Positions 21,501 through 32,420 of a DNA stretch of 64,000 bases are shown here, piece after piece. Each line of letters starts with the position of its first letter. Within the stretch, counting starts at the first letter, position 1. The notes under the pieces are model-generated. The model ran no database searches. It had not been told where the DNA came from and was given only the letters and a program-made list of their open reading frames with translations. Position numbers and translations under genes: made by a program. The DNA comes from Gordionus sp. m RMFG-2023 (Eukaryota; Nematomorpha; Gordioida; Chordodea; Parachordodidae): the NCBI RefSeq assembly GCF_954871325.1, contig NC_088776.1, positions 59,544,954 through 59,608,953 of the forward strand, written 5' to 3'.

Positions 21501-23962
21501 TTCTAATGATAACTTGTCAATTTGACAGGTGTTGTAATTGACAAGAGTCATACGTCGACTGTTCGCGAAAGACTTTACTTAGAGTTAGAACTAATTTACT
21601 AATGTCAAAAAAATGAATGTTTTAAAAAATAAATAACAAGAAAACCTCCTCACCTTAATAGGTTTGGCATTATAAACTAAATTAATACCTTTTTCCGGGA
21701 TCATTTATCATCAGATTATAATAATTTTTCTTGTTTAAAAGATTTTCAATAAAGAAAAATATTACGAGGAAAAAATGAAATTTTTTATAATTATAAGCAG
21801 ATTATCTTTAACTTTTGGCTGACCAATAAAATGTAAAAAAATCATATTGAAGAAAAGAGAGAGAAAAGAAGAGAAGAAAAGAGAAAAGAAGAGAAGAAAA
21901 GAAGAGAAGAGAAAAGAAAAGATTATTTCTTTTAGTTCAATAATAAATTGAAATAGGCACCATGTGTTTAAGTAATACATGACTATATAGGCAATGCTTT
22001 GAATAAATTTTTAAACAAAACATCCCAAAGCTTAAAAAAATAAATATTAGTGGAATATAATTTTTTCGAAAAAACATGATTTTTCTGCAAAACAATATTA
22101 GAAAATATTTCAAAAAAAAACTATTTGTAAGACTTAAAGAGTGCAAAGTAGAATTTGTAAATAAATATAGATTAGTCAAATTAAGAGACAAAAAAAGAAT
22201 ACAATTCCATTTCCGGTTAACGTATTCCACGACAAAATGGACACTATATTTTTTTTTATAAAAGGATAAATCTTTACGAATTGGGAAATAGATTTATCTA
22301 GGATTTTTCCTATAGAAAGGGAAAACAGTATTATGCATAGTTTTCCAGCATAAATTCTTATTAGAAGTCATTAGGTCTACTTATTGAAGGCCATTTATAC
22401 ATATCTGGGTGAGAAGAGAGTTTTTAAAATATTTAATATTAAGAAAATTTGTGATGAGAGAAGGGGGGGGGGGGAGGGGGTGGTAAAAAAAATATAGTTT
22501 GTATTCCAAAAACCAAAAAAGGTACACAATTGGCCAATAGATTTATGAACCCATGGGTCTATGTAAAACTAAATTTAATTTTAATTAATTTAATATATAA
22601 TTTTTTAAATATATATCATAATAAAAAAGGCAGTGGGTTTTCATATATCCTTCTAAAAATGTTAAGAACTTTTATTGAATATAAATGGGTGGTGATTTTT
22701 CTATGGTAAGCATGATGGAGGTCATATTTAATAAGATATTACTAATTTATAACATGACAATTGTGTTCTTACCTATCAACAACAATCTTCTCAGTTGTGA
22801 CCATTGTTAATTGGTTCAATGGAGTAGTTTGAGTAAAAGTTGAAGTTGGTATCCGATCGATCTGATTAGGAGGACTCATCACATGATTAATATTGTCATT
22901 CTCTTCTATTATTAACTTGGGTGAAATGAGGGCCTCTGTTTTATTTTTTAATAATTGTAGGAAAAGAATATAGAAAATAAAATTATGTGAACTAAAAAAT
23001 GATCATAAAGGTTTATTAATGTAAAATTTTATCAAAAATATGTGTTACCTTATCCTAGGAAGAATTTTTAATGGAAGAAATTTTTTTAAAATTTAATCAT
23101 TTTATAACATGCAAAAACTATAAACAAAATAGCTGAATTTTAATAAAATTATAATCACTCTATGGACATATTTTAATAAATTTATAATACAATCAAAGAT
23201 TTAAATATTTTGCCAATAGCAATAATTGTTTTTTTACGTGCTTTGTGATAAGATATAAAAATTGAGCATTTATGGCAAAGTACAGCTCCACACAATCTAC
23301 AATGATGTTTTCTTCTATGTGTTAATTGGAATGATTTGTGGCAATATGGACAAAGACTGACTAAATGATCTGGAACCCAATCAACTATAGATTTTTCAAA
23401 ATCTTAAAAAAAATATATCATTTGCAAAATATTATTTATTACTTTTCCTAAGATTCAAATCTTTAAAATTGTCATTGTTAATCAAAGCATCAATCTTTAA
23501 TATTAATTTATTACTCTCCTCTATGTATCTGTCAAATCTAGTAGCCCTCATTTTTTTAAAACTTTGAATATGATTTGTGACTTGACCTGTAATAAATATA
23601 TTTTAATAAAAGATATGTTTATTAATATCCTACCCAATGGCTGAATTTCATAATCATAAGAAAGTTTTTCATTGAGGTTAGTTCCTTTGTATATAGACTT
23701 TTCTTTTTCATACCTGGGTCGTAAACTAGATTGGTCAGTTGAGGATTCTATTTTAAGTACCTTTTTAGCTTTCCCAAATATCTCTTACATTATATAAACT
23801 TTTATTTAACTTTTTTATATGATAAAGAATACCCTTAAAGGACTGTAATATATCTTTTTCTTCTTCGTGTACTTCATCAAAATGAGATTGCAATTCAGAG
23901 ATATTTCCCAAGTCTCGATAACATATTGGGCATAAAAACCCTTCTTTTGCAGCCTCACTCAT
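15427..23962 (-). CDS. RBSN: Rabenosyn-5 (whole gene, 11 exons)
   Basis: Rabenosyn-5 is a FYVE-domain effector of Rab5 and Rab4 on early endosomes, acting in endosome fusion and cargo recycling. Exons on the - strand: 23962-23789, 23760-23634, 23586-23443, 23402-23238, 22935-22773, 19715-19589, 19205-19135, 18623-18534, 17050-16870, 16146-15880 and 15555-15427. All phases agree and the sum is 1638 nt (545 aa plus stop; the human protein is 784 aa). Domains in order: N-terminal C2H2 finger (FLCPICYRDL to HFDEVH), FYVE domain with WVPD, RRKHHCR and all eight zinc-binding cysteines, a helical region, a Rab4-binding-like block (SLQILTGVMDPEAEINLN), a polar linker, and a C-terminal Rab5-binding coiled coil (LREQIEIITGYLETAL). 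The shortening is in the linker, where I saw no NPF motifs of the kind that bind EHD proteins in vertebrate Rabenosyn. Introns are 28, 47, 40, 302, 3057, 383, 511, 1483, 723 and 324 nt. Confidence 0.93.
15880..16146 (-). CDS. RBSN: RBSN exon 10 (polar linker)
   Basis: 89 codons, phase 0 at both ends, starting PIQPLPLKVPDDNEKTTPAH. It is rich in Q, S, T and K with little secondary structure, as expected for the divergent linker before the C-terminal coiled coil. The donor TTT|GTATTA is ordinary in strength. Confidence 0.75.
16870..17050 (-). CDS. RBSN: RBSN exon 9 (Rab4-binding-like block)
   Basis: It encodes SLQILTGVMDPEAEINLNLV and FLKDNFLTLPKLPDQASFDE, aligning with human KKILTLGLNQDPPPHPSNL and EKLLGLMSLPTKEQFEEL. 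The donor GTG|GTATAAG is phase 0; unspliced, the frame stops immediately after it. Confidence 0.92.
18090..18260. repeat. Family A hAT-MITE, truncated, in RBSN intron 8
   Basis: It starts AGTGTTGTTAAACGGTTCG and keeps CTCTAGGTTTGG and TGCATAATATTTTTGTAG interior blocks. The right arm is degraded. Confidence 0.65.
18317..18500. repeat. Family A hAT-MITE, degenerate, in RBSN intron 8
   Basis: Left block GGTGTTAAATGACTC and AAAAACGGCTAACC; interior matches other copies up to TTCTTGGCTAAAATATT. It ends only a few tens of bases from RBSN exon 8. Confidence 0.65.
18534..18623 (-). CDS. RBSN: RBSN exon 8
   Basis: It encodes TYGKSIQQYNQARRMREEIM, aligning with human TTYSLEHASDLRVEVQKVYE. It is phase 2 at both ends. 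The acceptor is a run of A followed by AG, without a clear pyrimidine tract. Confidence 0.85.
19135..19205 (-). CDS. RBSN: RBSN exon 7
   Basis: It encodes EMHRCIIEVRKLLPSYSAKV and ends in phase 2 (TTG AG) before GTTTTT. It corresponds to the helical region after the FYVE domain in the human protein. The acceptor is TTTTTTCAG. Confidence 0.85.
19589..19715 (-). CDS. RBSN: RBSN exon 6 (last FYVE cysteine pair)
   Basis: ACLDCSYLVDKRLQLIKS supplies the final CxxC of the FYVE domain, matching human RCCTHCKDTLLKREQQI. The acceptor is CATTTCAG and the donor CAG|GTAATG. A 3-kb intron upstream holds a MITE and purine-rich repeats. Confidence 0.9.
21216..21467. repeat. Family C hAT-type MITE
   Basis: Ends CAGAGACCTGCAG and CTGCAGGTCTCTG; flanks ATAATGAT and ATAATAAT agree at 7 of 8. 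The interior is GGCCC-rich. Confidence 0.78.
21853..21922. repeat. Purine-rich simple repeat (GAGAA/GAAAA)n
   Basis: An imperfect array of AGAGA and AGAAAAG units, which makes an artificial S/F/L-rich open frame on the - strand. Confidence 0.85.
22773..22935 (-). CDS. RBSN: RBSN exon 5 (insert within FYVE)
   Basis: It follows an acceptor ending AAAACAG and starts with AG, completing the codon left by exon 4. It encodes a polar insert (ALISPKLIIEENDNINHVMS, later TEKIVVD), where human Rabenosyn also carries a serine-rich insert inside the FYVE domain. The donor is GATAG|GTAAGAA, phase 2. Confidence 0.8.
23238..23402 (-). CDS. RBSN: RBSN exon 4 (FYVE, first six cysteines)
   Basis: It encodes FEKSIVDWVPDHLVSLCPYC, then THRRKHHCRLCG and LCHKC. 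The WxxD element and the basic HHCR element, which bind phosphatidylinositol 3-phosphate in this family, are both intact. It ends in phase 1 at GCA C before GTAAAA. Confidence 0.95.
23443..23586 (-). CDS. RBSN: RBSN exon 3 (helix before FYVE)
   Basis: It encodes QVTNHIQSFKKMRATRFDRY and NKLILKIDALI, which align with the human VRSHLSDFKKHRAARIDHY and NKLIIRLEKL blocks. The flanking introns are 47 nt and 40 nt. It ends in phase 1. Confidence 0.92.
23634..23760 (-). CDS. RBSN: RBSN exon 2
   Basis: It starts VLKIESSTDQSSLRPRYEKE right after a 28-nt intron and ends in phase 1 at CCA TTG G before GTAGGA. It is the low-conservation linker between the C2H2 finger and the helix preceding the FYVE domain. 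Confidence 0.82.
23789..23962 (-). CDS. RBSN: RBSN exon 1 (start, C2H2 finger)
   Basis: The ATG at 23962 opens MSEAAKEGFLCPICYRDL, aligning with the human EGFLCPLCLKDL start. The finger closes with SHFDEVH. The exon ends in phase 0 at AAT before GTAAGAG. Reading on without splicing meets a stop seven codons later, so splicing is required. Confidence 0.9.
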
Positions 23963-24206
23963 GGCAAAAAATCCATAAGGTAAAATACTTATTCACATGT
24001 TATTGGTTTAGACATACACCACTAGGTCAAAATATTTAAGATTATTCTTCATTCTCAATCATCATTCTATTTTTAAAATATTGAGACTATCTAAACATTT
24101 CAACTAAGAAATTATATTTGGCCTAAAGAAGAATTTAAGATAGCTCCAAAAAAAGCGAAGTAGTAGAAACATCTTCAAGCCATAATTCGGTCAATCACTA
24201 TGGATT

Positions 24207-24344
24207 TCAACAAAATGTTTCTACATCCCGAAATTCTTTTTGCCCACAAATCACAAAAGATTTACTTTGAGTAAAATATAAGCAAAATACCTGCTTGAGA
24301 ATTATCAAAAATATCTTCAATTACTTGATCTTCAGAGATCAAAT
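24207..24344 (-). CDS. Possible 3' end of another - strand gene upstream of RBSN
   Basis: Segment 24344-24291 encodes LISEDQVIEDIFDNSQA and ends in phase 1 before GTATTTTGC; after a 55-nt gap an acceptor-like AAAAAG leads to 24235-24207, which keeps the frame (EFRDVETFC, stop). The protein is not recognised. It lies only about 245 bp upstream of the RBSN start codon and next to a MITE fragment at about 24360. The acceptors are weak, so this may be chance. Confidence 0.25.
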
Positions 24345-24359
24345 CTTTTAAGATTTTTG

Positions 24360-24430
24360 ATAGTATTGCTAAACGGCCCGATTTAGTCAATTATTAAAAA
24401 CATACCGATTATATAGAATATATCTAATTA
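24360..24430. repeat. Family A hAT-MITE fragment
   Basis: AGTATTGCTAAACGGCCCG is a variant of the Family A end TAGTGTTGTTAAACGGCTC; only one end remains. Confidence 0.5.
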
Positions 24431-24685
24431 ATTGCTCAACTCATTTGGATATGTCCAACATAAGCAATCCCCCCTCACCCTCCTAAGATGATGACTTCAT
24501 TGCTATATAGTACACCTACCCCCTTACGTAAACAAAAATAAATGGAGAAAAAGTTTTAATTATTTTCGAAGTACTGGAATAATATTTCCGGTAAAATCAA
24601 AAACTTTTTTAAATTTAAAATAATCTCACTCATTAAATGATTTTAAAGTAAATTAATTAGATTCTAAAATTTACATATATTCCAT

Positions 24686-25264
24686 CAGCGTCTACATGAG
24701 TGGGAGGGGTAGGAACAGTTTGCATCATATTTTTTGAGGGGGTAGGCTGCTTTAATGGGGGTATGATAAATTTTTTTGGGGGTTATCTATTAAATTTTGA
24801 GATCAAATAGGACAAAATTTTTTGCTGTAAAAATTAATACTTTTATTATAGAATTATTATAGTACAATTCATCTACCAAATCTATATATTACAAACAATC
24901 ATACACATTGTTTTCCAAATAAAACTTTCTGCTATTCTTTGTAATGTAATTTAAAAGGTTTAGATATTTTAGCAAGCTCATAATGCCATAATAATTAATT
25001 TATTGTAAATAATGGAGGTTTTAATTGAATTTATTATCTAAAAATAAATTCTTTATATTCACAAAATATCGATAGTTGGTAGTAGAGATAGATTAATTTA
25101 AGTTATCCTTTATTAATTCTCTGAAAAGTGTATCAATAAATTAAAAAGGTGAAAATAATAATAAAGAGAAACCGCCGTCTAAGGCGGCGAGAATTTTTAG
25201 GGGGGTAGGCATAGGTTTTTGAAGGGGCTTTGCATCCAGTAAAAATCCTGTCATGTAGACGCTG
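24686..25264. repeat. Non-autonomous hAT-type element with 8-bp target duplication
   Basis: Ends CAGCGTCTACATGA and TCATGTAGACGCTG, flanked by the perfect octamer TATTCCAT (24678-24685 and 25265-25272). 579 bp; G-rich near both ends (GGGGTAGG motif), AT-rich inside, no open frame. Confidence 0.88.
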
Positions 25265-25992
25265 TATTCCATATCCTAATTACGAATATAAATATATATA
25301 TATACACCTATTTTTTCTATATTTTTAATCAATATAAGCTACACAATATGAAAAAAACACACAATATGAAAAAGATTTTAAAGAATATTTACTTTAAATA
25401 TTTATGAATATTATATTATATTAATTCGAATCTAGACATGTTATAATAAAATAAATGTTAGTATAATAAAATTATATACAGAAAGAAATTAAAATATGTA
25501 AAAAGGATTTTTTAAAAAAAAGAAGGCTTCCAATGAAACTGATCTAATGGGAAGAGATGGAATTAATTAATTATCAATATTAGATCCTATATTAAATTTT
25601 ATCAATCATTATAAATTGGGATTCACTAAATGTGATTTGTTTTTAATAAACATTTTCAGGAATGTATTGCTTAAATATTTTGACATTAACTCATCTATGA
25701 CTCTTTATTTTTTTCCCCTTATATTTTAATATATTGTGCGTTAAAAAATGATCCATAAATTATAATATATTTATTTTTTTATTGAGAAGATATTTGAATG
25801 AACTTTGTAAAGTGGGTACAATTTTATATAAAGAAAAATCAGGCCTAATCAGAAATCATATATATCACATGTTTTAAAAGTATTTTGAGTTCCCAATTTA
25901 ATCATATACATATTAATCAGAAATCCAGTTTTATAAAATTATAATTGTTCGAATTGGCTCGATTATCACATTTGCAATGTTTATAATTCTAG

Positions 25993-26184
25993 AATTTGAA
26001 ACCGGAACCAAATTTTTTAAATTTCCAGCGACCGTCCCAGTAAAAGTGCAAGTAATTTTTTTTTTGATTTGCTTTGATACGAGAGCTGCTAGCATATTCG
26101 GAACGTGGTCAAATCTTTATGACTTTAAACCTGAATACACTTTTAAAAATATTTTCTCAAGTTATAACGATAAATAATCTGTGA
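25993..26184 (+). CDS. Possible 3' end of an unrecognised + strand gene
   Basis: Exon-like 25993-26051 follows TTCTAG and encodes FETGTKFFKFPATVPVKVQ, phase 0 at CAA|GTAATT. After a 34-nt intron (26052-26085, ending GAGAG), 26086-26184 continues LLAYSERGQIFMTLNLNTLL and further to TGA. The intron size fits the short introns of MED4 and RBSN. Upstream, 25581-25730 carries an open stretch after TTAG (DPILNFINHYKLGF) that could be an earlier exon. I do not recognise the family. Confidence 0.35.
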
Positions 26185-27860
26185 AGTATGCAAATATGTC
26201 TGGTAAAAGTAATTTTTTTTATTTGGAGTATTTAATTTTTGTAGTTCGATTTTCCATATTTTTTATAAATGCAAATATTTGATTTTGGATAAATTATTAG
26301 CTATAAATTGTAAATATTCTGTTTTTACTGGCATTCAAATAATTTTTGCATGAAAAATATTTAATTTGTATATAAAGAAATAAAAAATTTTAATCTTCAC
26401 CATTATTTATTTTTTATTTTTATTTTATGAAATAAAGGATATTTTTTACTTTCAAAAGTTGTTATTAAGATAAATTTTTCCCCGATAGATTCGTAAGATC
26501 CAACAATAGTTTAAATGTTAAATTCAAATATGGCGGATTCTTTCTCTTTGCCATCTCTAGTCTCATTTTTCATTTATACGCTTTGTTTTAGAAATATTAT
26601 AATGAATGAATAATAGAATTTGTTAGTAGAAAAATGAGCAAAATTTTTAATGAAATTTTTTTTATGGCTGTCATTTTAATTTTATATTTTTAATTTATTA
26701 AAACCTATACAAAATGTGTATTTGCATATAAAATTTATCTAACCCTTGAATTGTATAATGAGGGCATTGAAACACACTAGGTATTTTTAAATTGCTACAG
26801 AAAATCTTGTGCTTCCTATTTTATGCTAAACTGTGTTTTTGCAAAGTTGGATTCATTTTTACTTAATGGTTTTTATATAATACAAATATTTTTTTAAGGT
26901 AAAAAGATTAAATTTTAAATTGGTTATAATTTTTTTTAAAAATCTTTGTTATTTGTAAATAAGTTTATATATATTTTATACTAATAAATAATATATAATT
27001 AAATTTTTAAATATTGCATGATCAAATAGTAAAAATATGAAAGATCGTATTTTAAATTTTGCTTTATATCCACAACTCTTTACAAAAAGGCCAGCAGTGA
27101 TTATGAATTGCAATTTCCTTAAAAGCTCATTTAATGACAGTAACGCCTTCTTGTATCTCTCACTTCCCGCCTCCCGAAAATTCTAGACATATCACAAACT
27201 AATAATTATGTATATTTCATGATTTAAACCCCTCCCCCCCCCCCGAGATAGCTACCAGATACCTTCGTTAGCTGACCCTTGGCTCATGGACCTAATACAT
27301 TTTCTAGCAGACCTGAATTTTTTTAAAAATAATTTAAAGGGCTTGGGGTCCTAAAATTGTTTCATTTAAATTAAGCGTATTTAATATAGTTACTAACTCT
27401 TGTGATATAATATAATTTATATTAAAAAGGTTTATTATTTTTTTTACTCTTTTCTGAGGCGATATTTTATTATTATAATATGTTCAGTTTATATTTAAAA
27501 TGTTCATATTTTTACTGTTCTGTTTCTTATATATAAAAAGCATACAAGTTTCGCAATAAAATATTATCGCTACGATTAAGACTAACCCTTATTGACCATT
27601 CCCCACTCCCTACACTAACATAAAAAAATAATAAATTTATGTATTCCAAACAAAATGATTGCCTAAAATAAATGCAATAAAATATTTTTTATTTTTTAAT
27701 CCAATAAATTTTTGCATATGGGCTTGGGAAAATATTTTGAAACTATATTAAATATGGGCCTATGTATTTTAATGTTTATATATCACTGTAGGCGTTATTT
27801 TTATATTGTATTTTGTTCAATTGTGACCTGATAATTGGATATTATATTATGTTTATCTAT
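26185..27860. other. Intergenic, no supported gene
   Basis: AT-rich; one C11 tract at 27234-27244. No exon or repeat boundary could be supported. Confidence 0.4.
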
Positions 27861-27879
27861 AGCTCAATTCTGCTATCTC

Positions 27880-28460
27880 ATCATTCATAACTCCCCATGA
27901 TGATCTTCTTTCAGCAGCAATGGAAAGATGAAATCTCCTAACCCTAGACGGTTATACATTTCCTACCAAAATCTCTAACAAATCTATCATCGAACCCCTA
28001 ATAAAAAAATTACGTTTTAACCCTACCGAAATCAGCGATATACAACTATTACAAAACAAAGATAAATACGGCGGGCATGAATGGCTCGAAGCACTTCCAA
28101 GCTAAACCTTAGATAATCTATTAACCAATGACCAACTGAGAGTTATTATAGGCTTTAGACTTGGATGCTAGCTTACACATTTACACTCTTGCTACCAATG
28201 CAGCCTATCCGTTCAACCTAACGCCAGACACGGTATAAACTGCACCCACAGCCAAGGTCGCCATCTCCGGCATAAAGTTAATAAAATCATACATAACGTT
28301 TGTAATAAGGCTAAAACACCCAACATCCTTGAACCTACCAACCTCTCATTACAGGACGGCCTCAGACCTGACGGCTTAGCCTGCACCCCTGGTCCAATGG
28401 GATCCCTTATTTGGGATGCAACCTGCGTATCATCCTTTCCTTCATCAATTAATAAAACCC
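27880..28460 (+). mobile_element. Retroelement 3' fragment (family uncertain), fossil
   Basis: The + strand shows pieces of a C-terminal retroelement domain: EWLEALPS, LTNDQLRVIIGFRLGC, a zinc-knuckle-like CYQC with a later HGIN(C), then RPDGLACTP and LIWDATCVSS. The order (C/H cluster followed by RPD...WDAT) recalls the restriction-like endonuclease region of some non-LTR elements, though tyrosine-recombinase retroelements were not excluded. GC is higher than the surroundings. It is broken and old; no ends or long repeats were seen. Confidence 0.6.
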
Positions 28461-28499
28461 TCTTACTTGTGGGGAAATTAAAAAAAATTATATTCAAAA

Positions 28500-31400
28500 T
28501 TAAATAACTTTATATTTCAGCCAATAGTCATTTCAACTAATGGTAATTTTTCACAGTCTACATATATTTTTTTAAAAACTTTATCACGAAAATTTTTTAG
28601 CATAACAAACGAAAATCGCGAATCCTTATTTCTTAAACAAAAACTTCAATTGGAAATTTTTAAGCACAATTATATTTGTTTTTTAGGTACATTTTAATGA
28701 TTAAATTAAGCTCTTTTTAGAGCCTTCGATACTATTAATATATATTTTTATTTAGTAATTTTATATATTTTTTTGTTTATTTTGATTTTAAAAGTTAATT
28801 AGTTTATATATATTTTATACCGAGATATAATAAAATTTCCTTAAATTACTATTTTCGTTTCACTATCAATACAATACTATATCAAAATTGTTTTCCTATT
28901 ATTATAGACCACAAACCCCAGCGTTAGTGCAATATCCCCCTCCTTATTGCAACACTAATATTGTTTTTGACAGCGGGCCTAATCAAAAATTAAGGCCCAA
29001 GTGGGTATCGTTCTGGGTACCATATCTATAAATATTAAAGAAAAAAACCACATATCGTCTGTTTAGTATTATAGTGCTCTATTTTCATTTAAAAAAAAAT
29101 TGATAGAACATTTAAAAGAAAGTATTTTATGTACTTTAAATGGGAAATTACAATGAAATAATGCAAATAAAAAATTATTCTCAACTATGCTGATACAAAA
29201 TTTTTTTTAAAAAAATAACACTTTGTAACAAATAGAACACTATAATACTAAGCGTTACGATATAATAATTTTACTAACACCAAATTCCATATTAAATAAT
29301 TTCTTTTAATATATAATTTTAACCACCTACACCATATCTGGCGGCCGTATAATCTCAATAACGTTTAAGAAGGTTTTTCTTCTACCCTGAGCCTACATCC
29401 ATAATCTCTGCCTCTCGAAACTTAATATAATAGTGATCATTTATTTTTTTTACTCTTAAGGCTGTATCCTAAACCTGGTTTAAAAATTCGAAAAAATAAA
29501 AAAAAAACTTTGAGAAATCGTATGTTATAATTTTATAGAATTATGTTTATTTGTTTTTATTATCATATTAAAAATAGCTTATTTCTTCTTTCGTTTAAAT
29601 TTTCGAAAGTTTACGAAATATATTTTTGATATTTAGGACACAACCTATCTAAAATGTTATTTTATCATTCAATTAATTATTATACATATAAAACTATCCA
29701 GCCCGCCTATTTATCTATAAATCTTATAACCCCCCCCCCCCCCCTCCCCTGACTAATGTTTAAAAATTATTTTAAGGCAGGTTTGTCTATTTATTCATTT
29801 ATTTTTTTAGATTAAACATAATATAATATGCAATATTATATTATAAAACTTTTATATTTAATAAATTCAAGTCTGTTCTGCTCATTACGCCTGAAAAAAA
29901 AAAATATTATAATTTCACCCGTCCAAGGCCATTACTTAAAATTTTTTTTAACCCGCCCAATGTTGGAAACATTTTAGAAAACCCGACACACTCCCGCCCA
30001 ATGCAGACCTCTAATGTGTCTTGAGATATGGCAAACAATATACGAGTAAAATGTACAGTGTTGCATAATATAATTTTGATTAAAATCGACCCGAATTTGG
30101 ATATTTATCTGTTTTTTTTTAAAAAAAAAGGAAGTAATTTTAAGCAATTTGTTCAGTTACTTTTTTTCTTCCAAACTCTGATATTTAAGTGCAAAAGAGA
30201 AAGAGCAAAAGTACTTACTAACACCATTTTCAGAATATTTTATTATAAAAATGATCAAGATATTTAAAATTAAATACAATACATAAAGATTATTAATAAT
30301 AATAATAATTAAAAAAAATTTTTTTTATATAATAATAATAATATCAAATGGGCAACAGGGGGGTCGGTTTATGAATAAAATTCCTAAAATACGTTGACAA
30401 AATTATTATCATTTTTTTTTTAAATATAGTATGTATATATATATATATTTTATAATAATCGTAAATTTTACAAATATAATTCAATAAATATTTTCTTAAA
30501 ATATGTATATATAAAATAGTTAACATTTATAATAGTTATAATGTAAATTTTATATATATATAATTTTTTTGTAATGCCACGATTCAAAAAAAAAGTAATT
30601 GATTAGGAAGAATAAATAAAATAATTAATATATATATATACAGGTTAAAACCAAAATGGGGGAAGGGGATGGTATATGGCCTTTTAATAGTGTTGTTGTT
30701 GTTATAAAGAAAATATTAATATAATAATGTTGATAAAACAAATATACTATAATAACACCGGATAGAATTTTTTTATCTAAGGAATACAACTTAAATATTG
30801 TTTTTAATAAATAAATTATGAAATGCTTCTCTTCATTTTAAATATAAATTATTGTATTGACTTTTTTTAAAAAAATATGTGTTATTTTTTTGTTGGAAGA
30901 ATTTAAACATTTTTTTAAACCTAATTTTGAACCAAAAAAACCTACATAAAAAATTTTTTTCTTTGTTTTAATTTAATAAAATGGATCTGATTGCAAAAAT
31001 AAGTTTGTACAAAAATATCCACTAGGGAATTTAATCGAGAGAAAGAAAGAGGGAAAAGGGGGGAAAGTGGAAGGAAGTGATTAAAGGTAAAATTAAAATT
31101 ATTTATCGATTTTATAAAAAATTCAATCATAATTAAATAAATATTTCACTTCAAATACAAAAAAATAACTATTTTGACACACCATTTATAAAAAAATAAA
31201 ATAAAAATTGCTTTATGTTATTTTTGTTTAAAAATGATTATTTTATTAAAATTAAATATATATATAATATTATAAGATTCGCCGGGTGATAATGCATTAT
31301 ATGAATTATTTGATTTTATTTTTTTTTCTTTTTAGACAAATTTTTCAAATCTTTTTGCCTTTTCATTTAAATCATTTTTTAAAAAAAATTTTTTTTTTGG

Positions 31401-32160
31401 GGGAGTGATAAATTTAGAGAAAAATCTTTAAAGGACTTGATAAATTATCGAATCATATATTTCAAAAAAAAAATGAAAATAAGGTGTTAAAAAAAAATAA
31501 AAATATTTATTACAAAAAAAGATTCTATTTTTCAAATATTCTAAAAAGGAACCACTAAGAAAATATCAGAGATTAGTAGCCGCGAAATAGATATAATCTT
31601 TCTAAAATCAAAACCGGTTGAAAAAATAAATAACAAATATGGGGGTATACAAAAAATACGTTTGATTTTTAAAATACGAATTTAGGAGGAAAAAAAAAGG
31701 GAGAGGCGAAGAAATGACTAGTGATTTTTTTTTCTCCGAAATGTCGCTTCGCGAAGAAAGCGTTTTTTTGATAGCGGATAATTTTGATATTTTTTTCAAG
31801 GAAAATCATTACCATTTTTTTTAAAAAATAAAATAGTAAATGACGTTCATCCAATTAGAATACGTTATAAATATAATTTATTTTGATTGGAGGTTGGTTG
31901 ATTAGGTCATGTGTGCGCATTTTGATTATAGGTTTTTAAATCTAAACAATAAAAAATATTTGATAATATAACTTGACGTGGACTGATATTAAACTAATCC
32001 CATTCTTAATTTTTTAAAAGTATCGAAAAACTCAAAATTAAAGCCACTTATATTTGAATCTCAATTTTTTTTGTATAGTTAATATAATAAAGCGATACAT
32101 TTAAATAGCAGAGCTTTAATTATAGGATGAGATGAAATCTTGAGACATGTGGCTGTTAAT
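28500..32160. other. Intergenic, AT-rich
   Basis: Contains C14 at 29730-29743, a fragment ending CCGCCCAATGCAGACCTCTA at about 29995-30014 that matches the right end of the hAT element at 41700-42719, and many A/T runs with TA dinucleotide stretches (30430-30660). No gene supported. Confidence 0.4.
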
Positions 32161-32174
32161 CATTCATTTAAAAA

Positions 32175-32420
32175 AGGTTCGCATAGCGGTAAAGCACCCG
32201 CATTAAAATCGCGTGCTAATAGAGGTCGGCGCGGACCACCCCGCGTTAAAATAAAGATATTCGGGCTGGGCTAGAAATTGGTGCCACATATTCTTACGGG
32301 CCGAAAGTGTGCAAAGGCAAAAAATTTACGCACGAGACTGAGGGGTCGGTTCGGAGTTCGGACCACGCTGACTTCAAAATTTTTTCGCGGAAAAGAAAAG
32401 AAAAGTAGGTTAACACGAAT
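32175..32420 (+). repeat. tRNA-like GC island, possible SINE relic
   Basis: TTCGCATAGCGGTAAAGC resembles a tRNA A box with its D arm; a weak B-box-like GAGGTCGGCGCGGACC follows about 40 bases later. The stretch continues GC-rich to about 32400. The B box is too degraded to call a functional tRNA; the reading as a tRNA-derived SINE is an inference. Confidence 0.35.

Larger units (their letters stand above)
19716..22772 (-). other. RBSN: RBSN intron 5 (about 3 kb)
   Basis: It contains a Family C MITE (21216-21467), a purine-rich GAGAA repeat (about 21853-21920) and a G12 tract at 22463. A locally GC-richer stretch at 20590-20825 has repeated TGATTGGTTGA motifs and short open frames on the - strand; its splice phases do not fit RBSN and it was not called. 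Confidence 0.6.

Noticed and set aside
21348-21551. 67-codon - strand open frame
   Set aside because: Shadow of the Family C MITE at 21216-21467.
28213-28497. 94-codon - strand open frame
   Set aside because: Antisense of the retroelement fragment, which is readable on the + strand.
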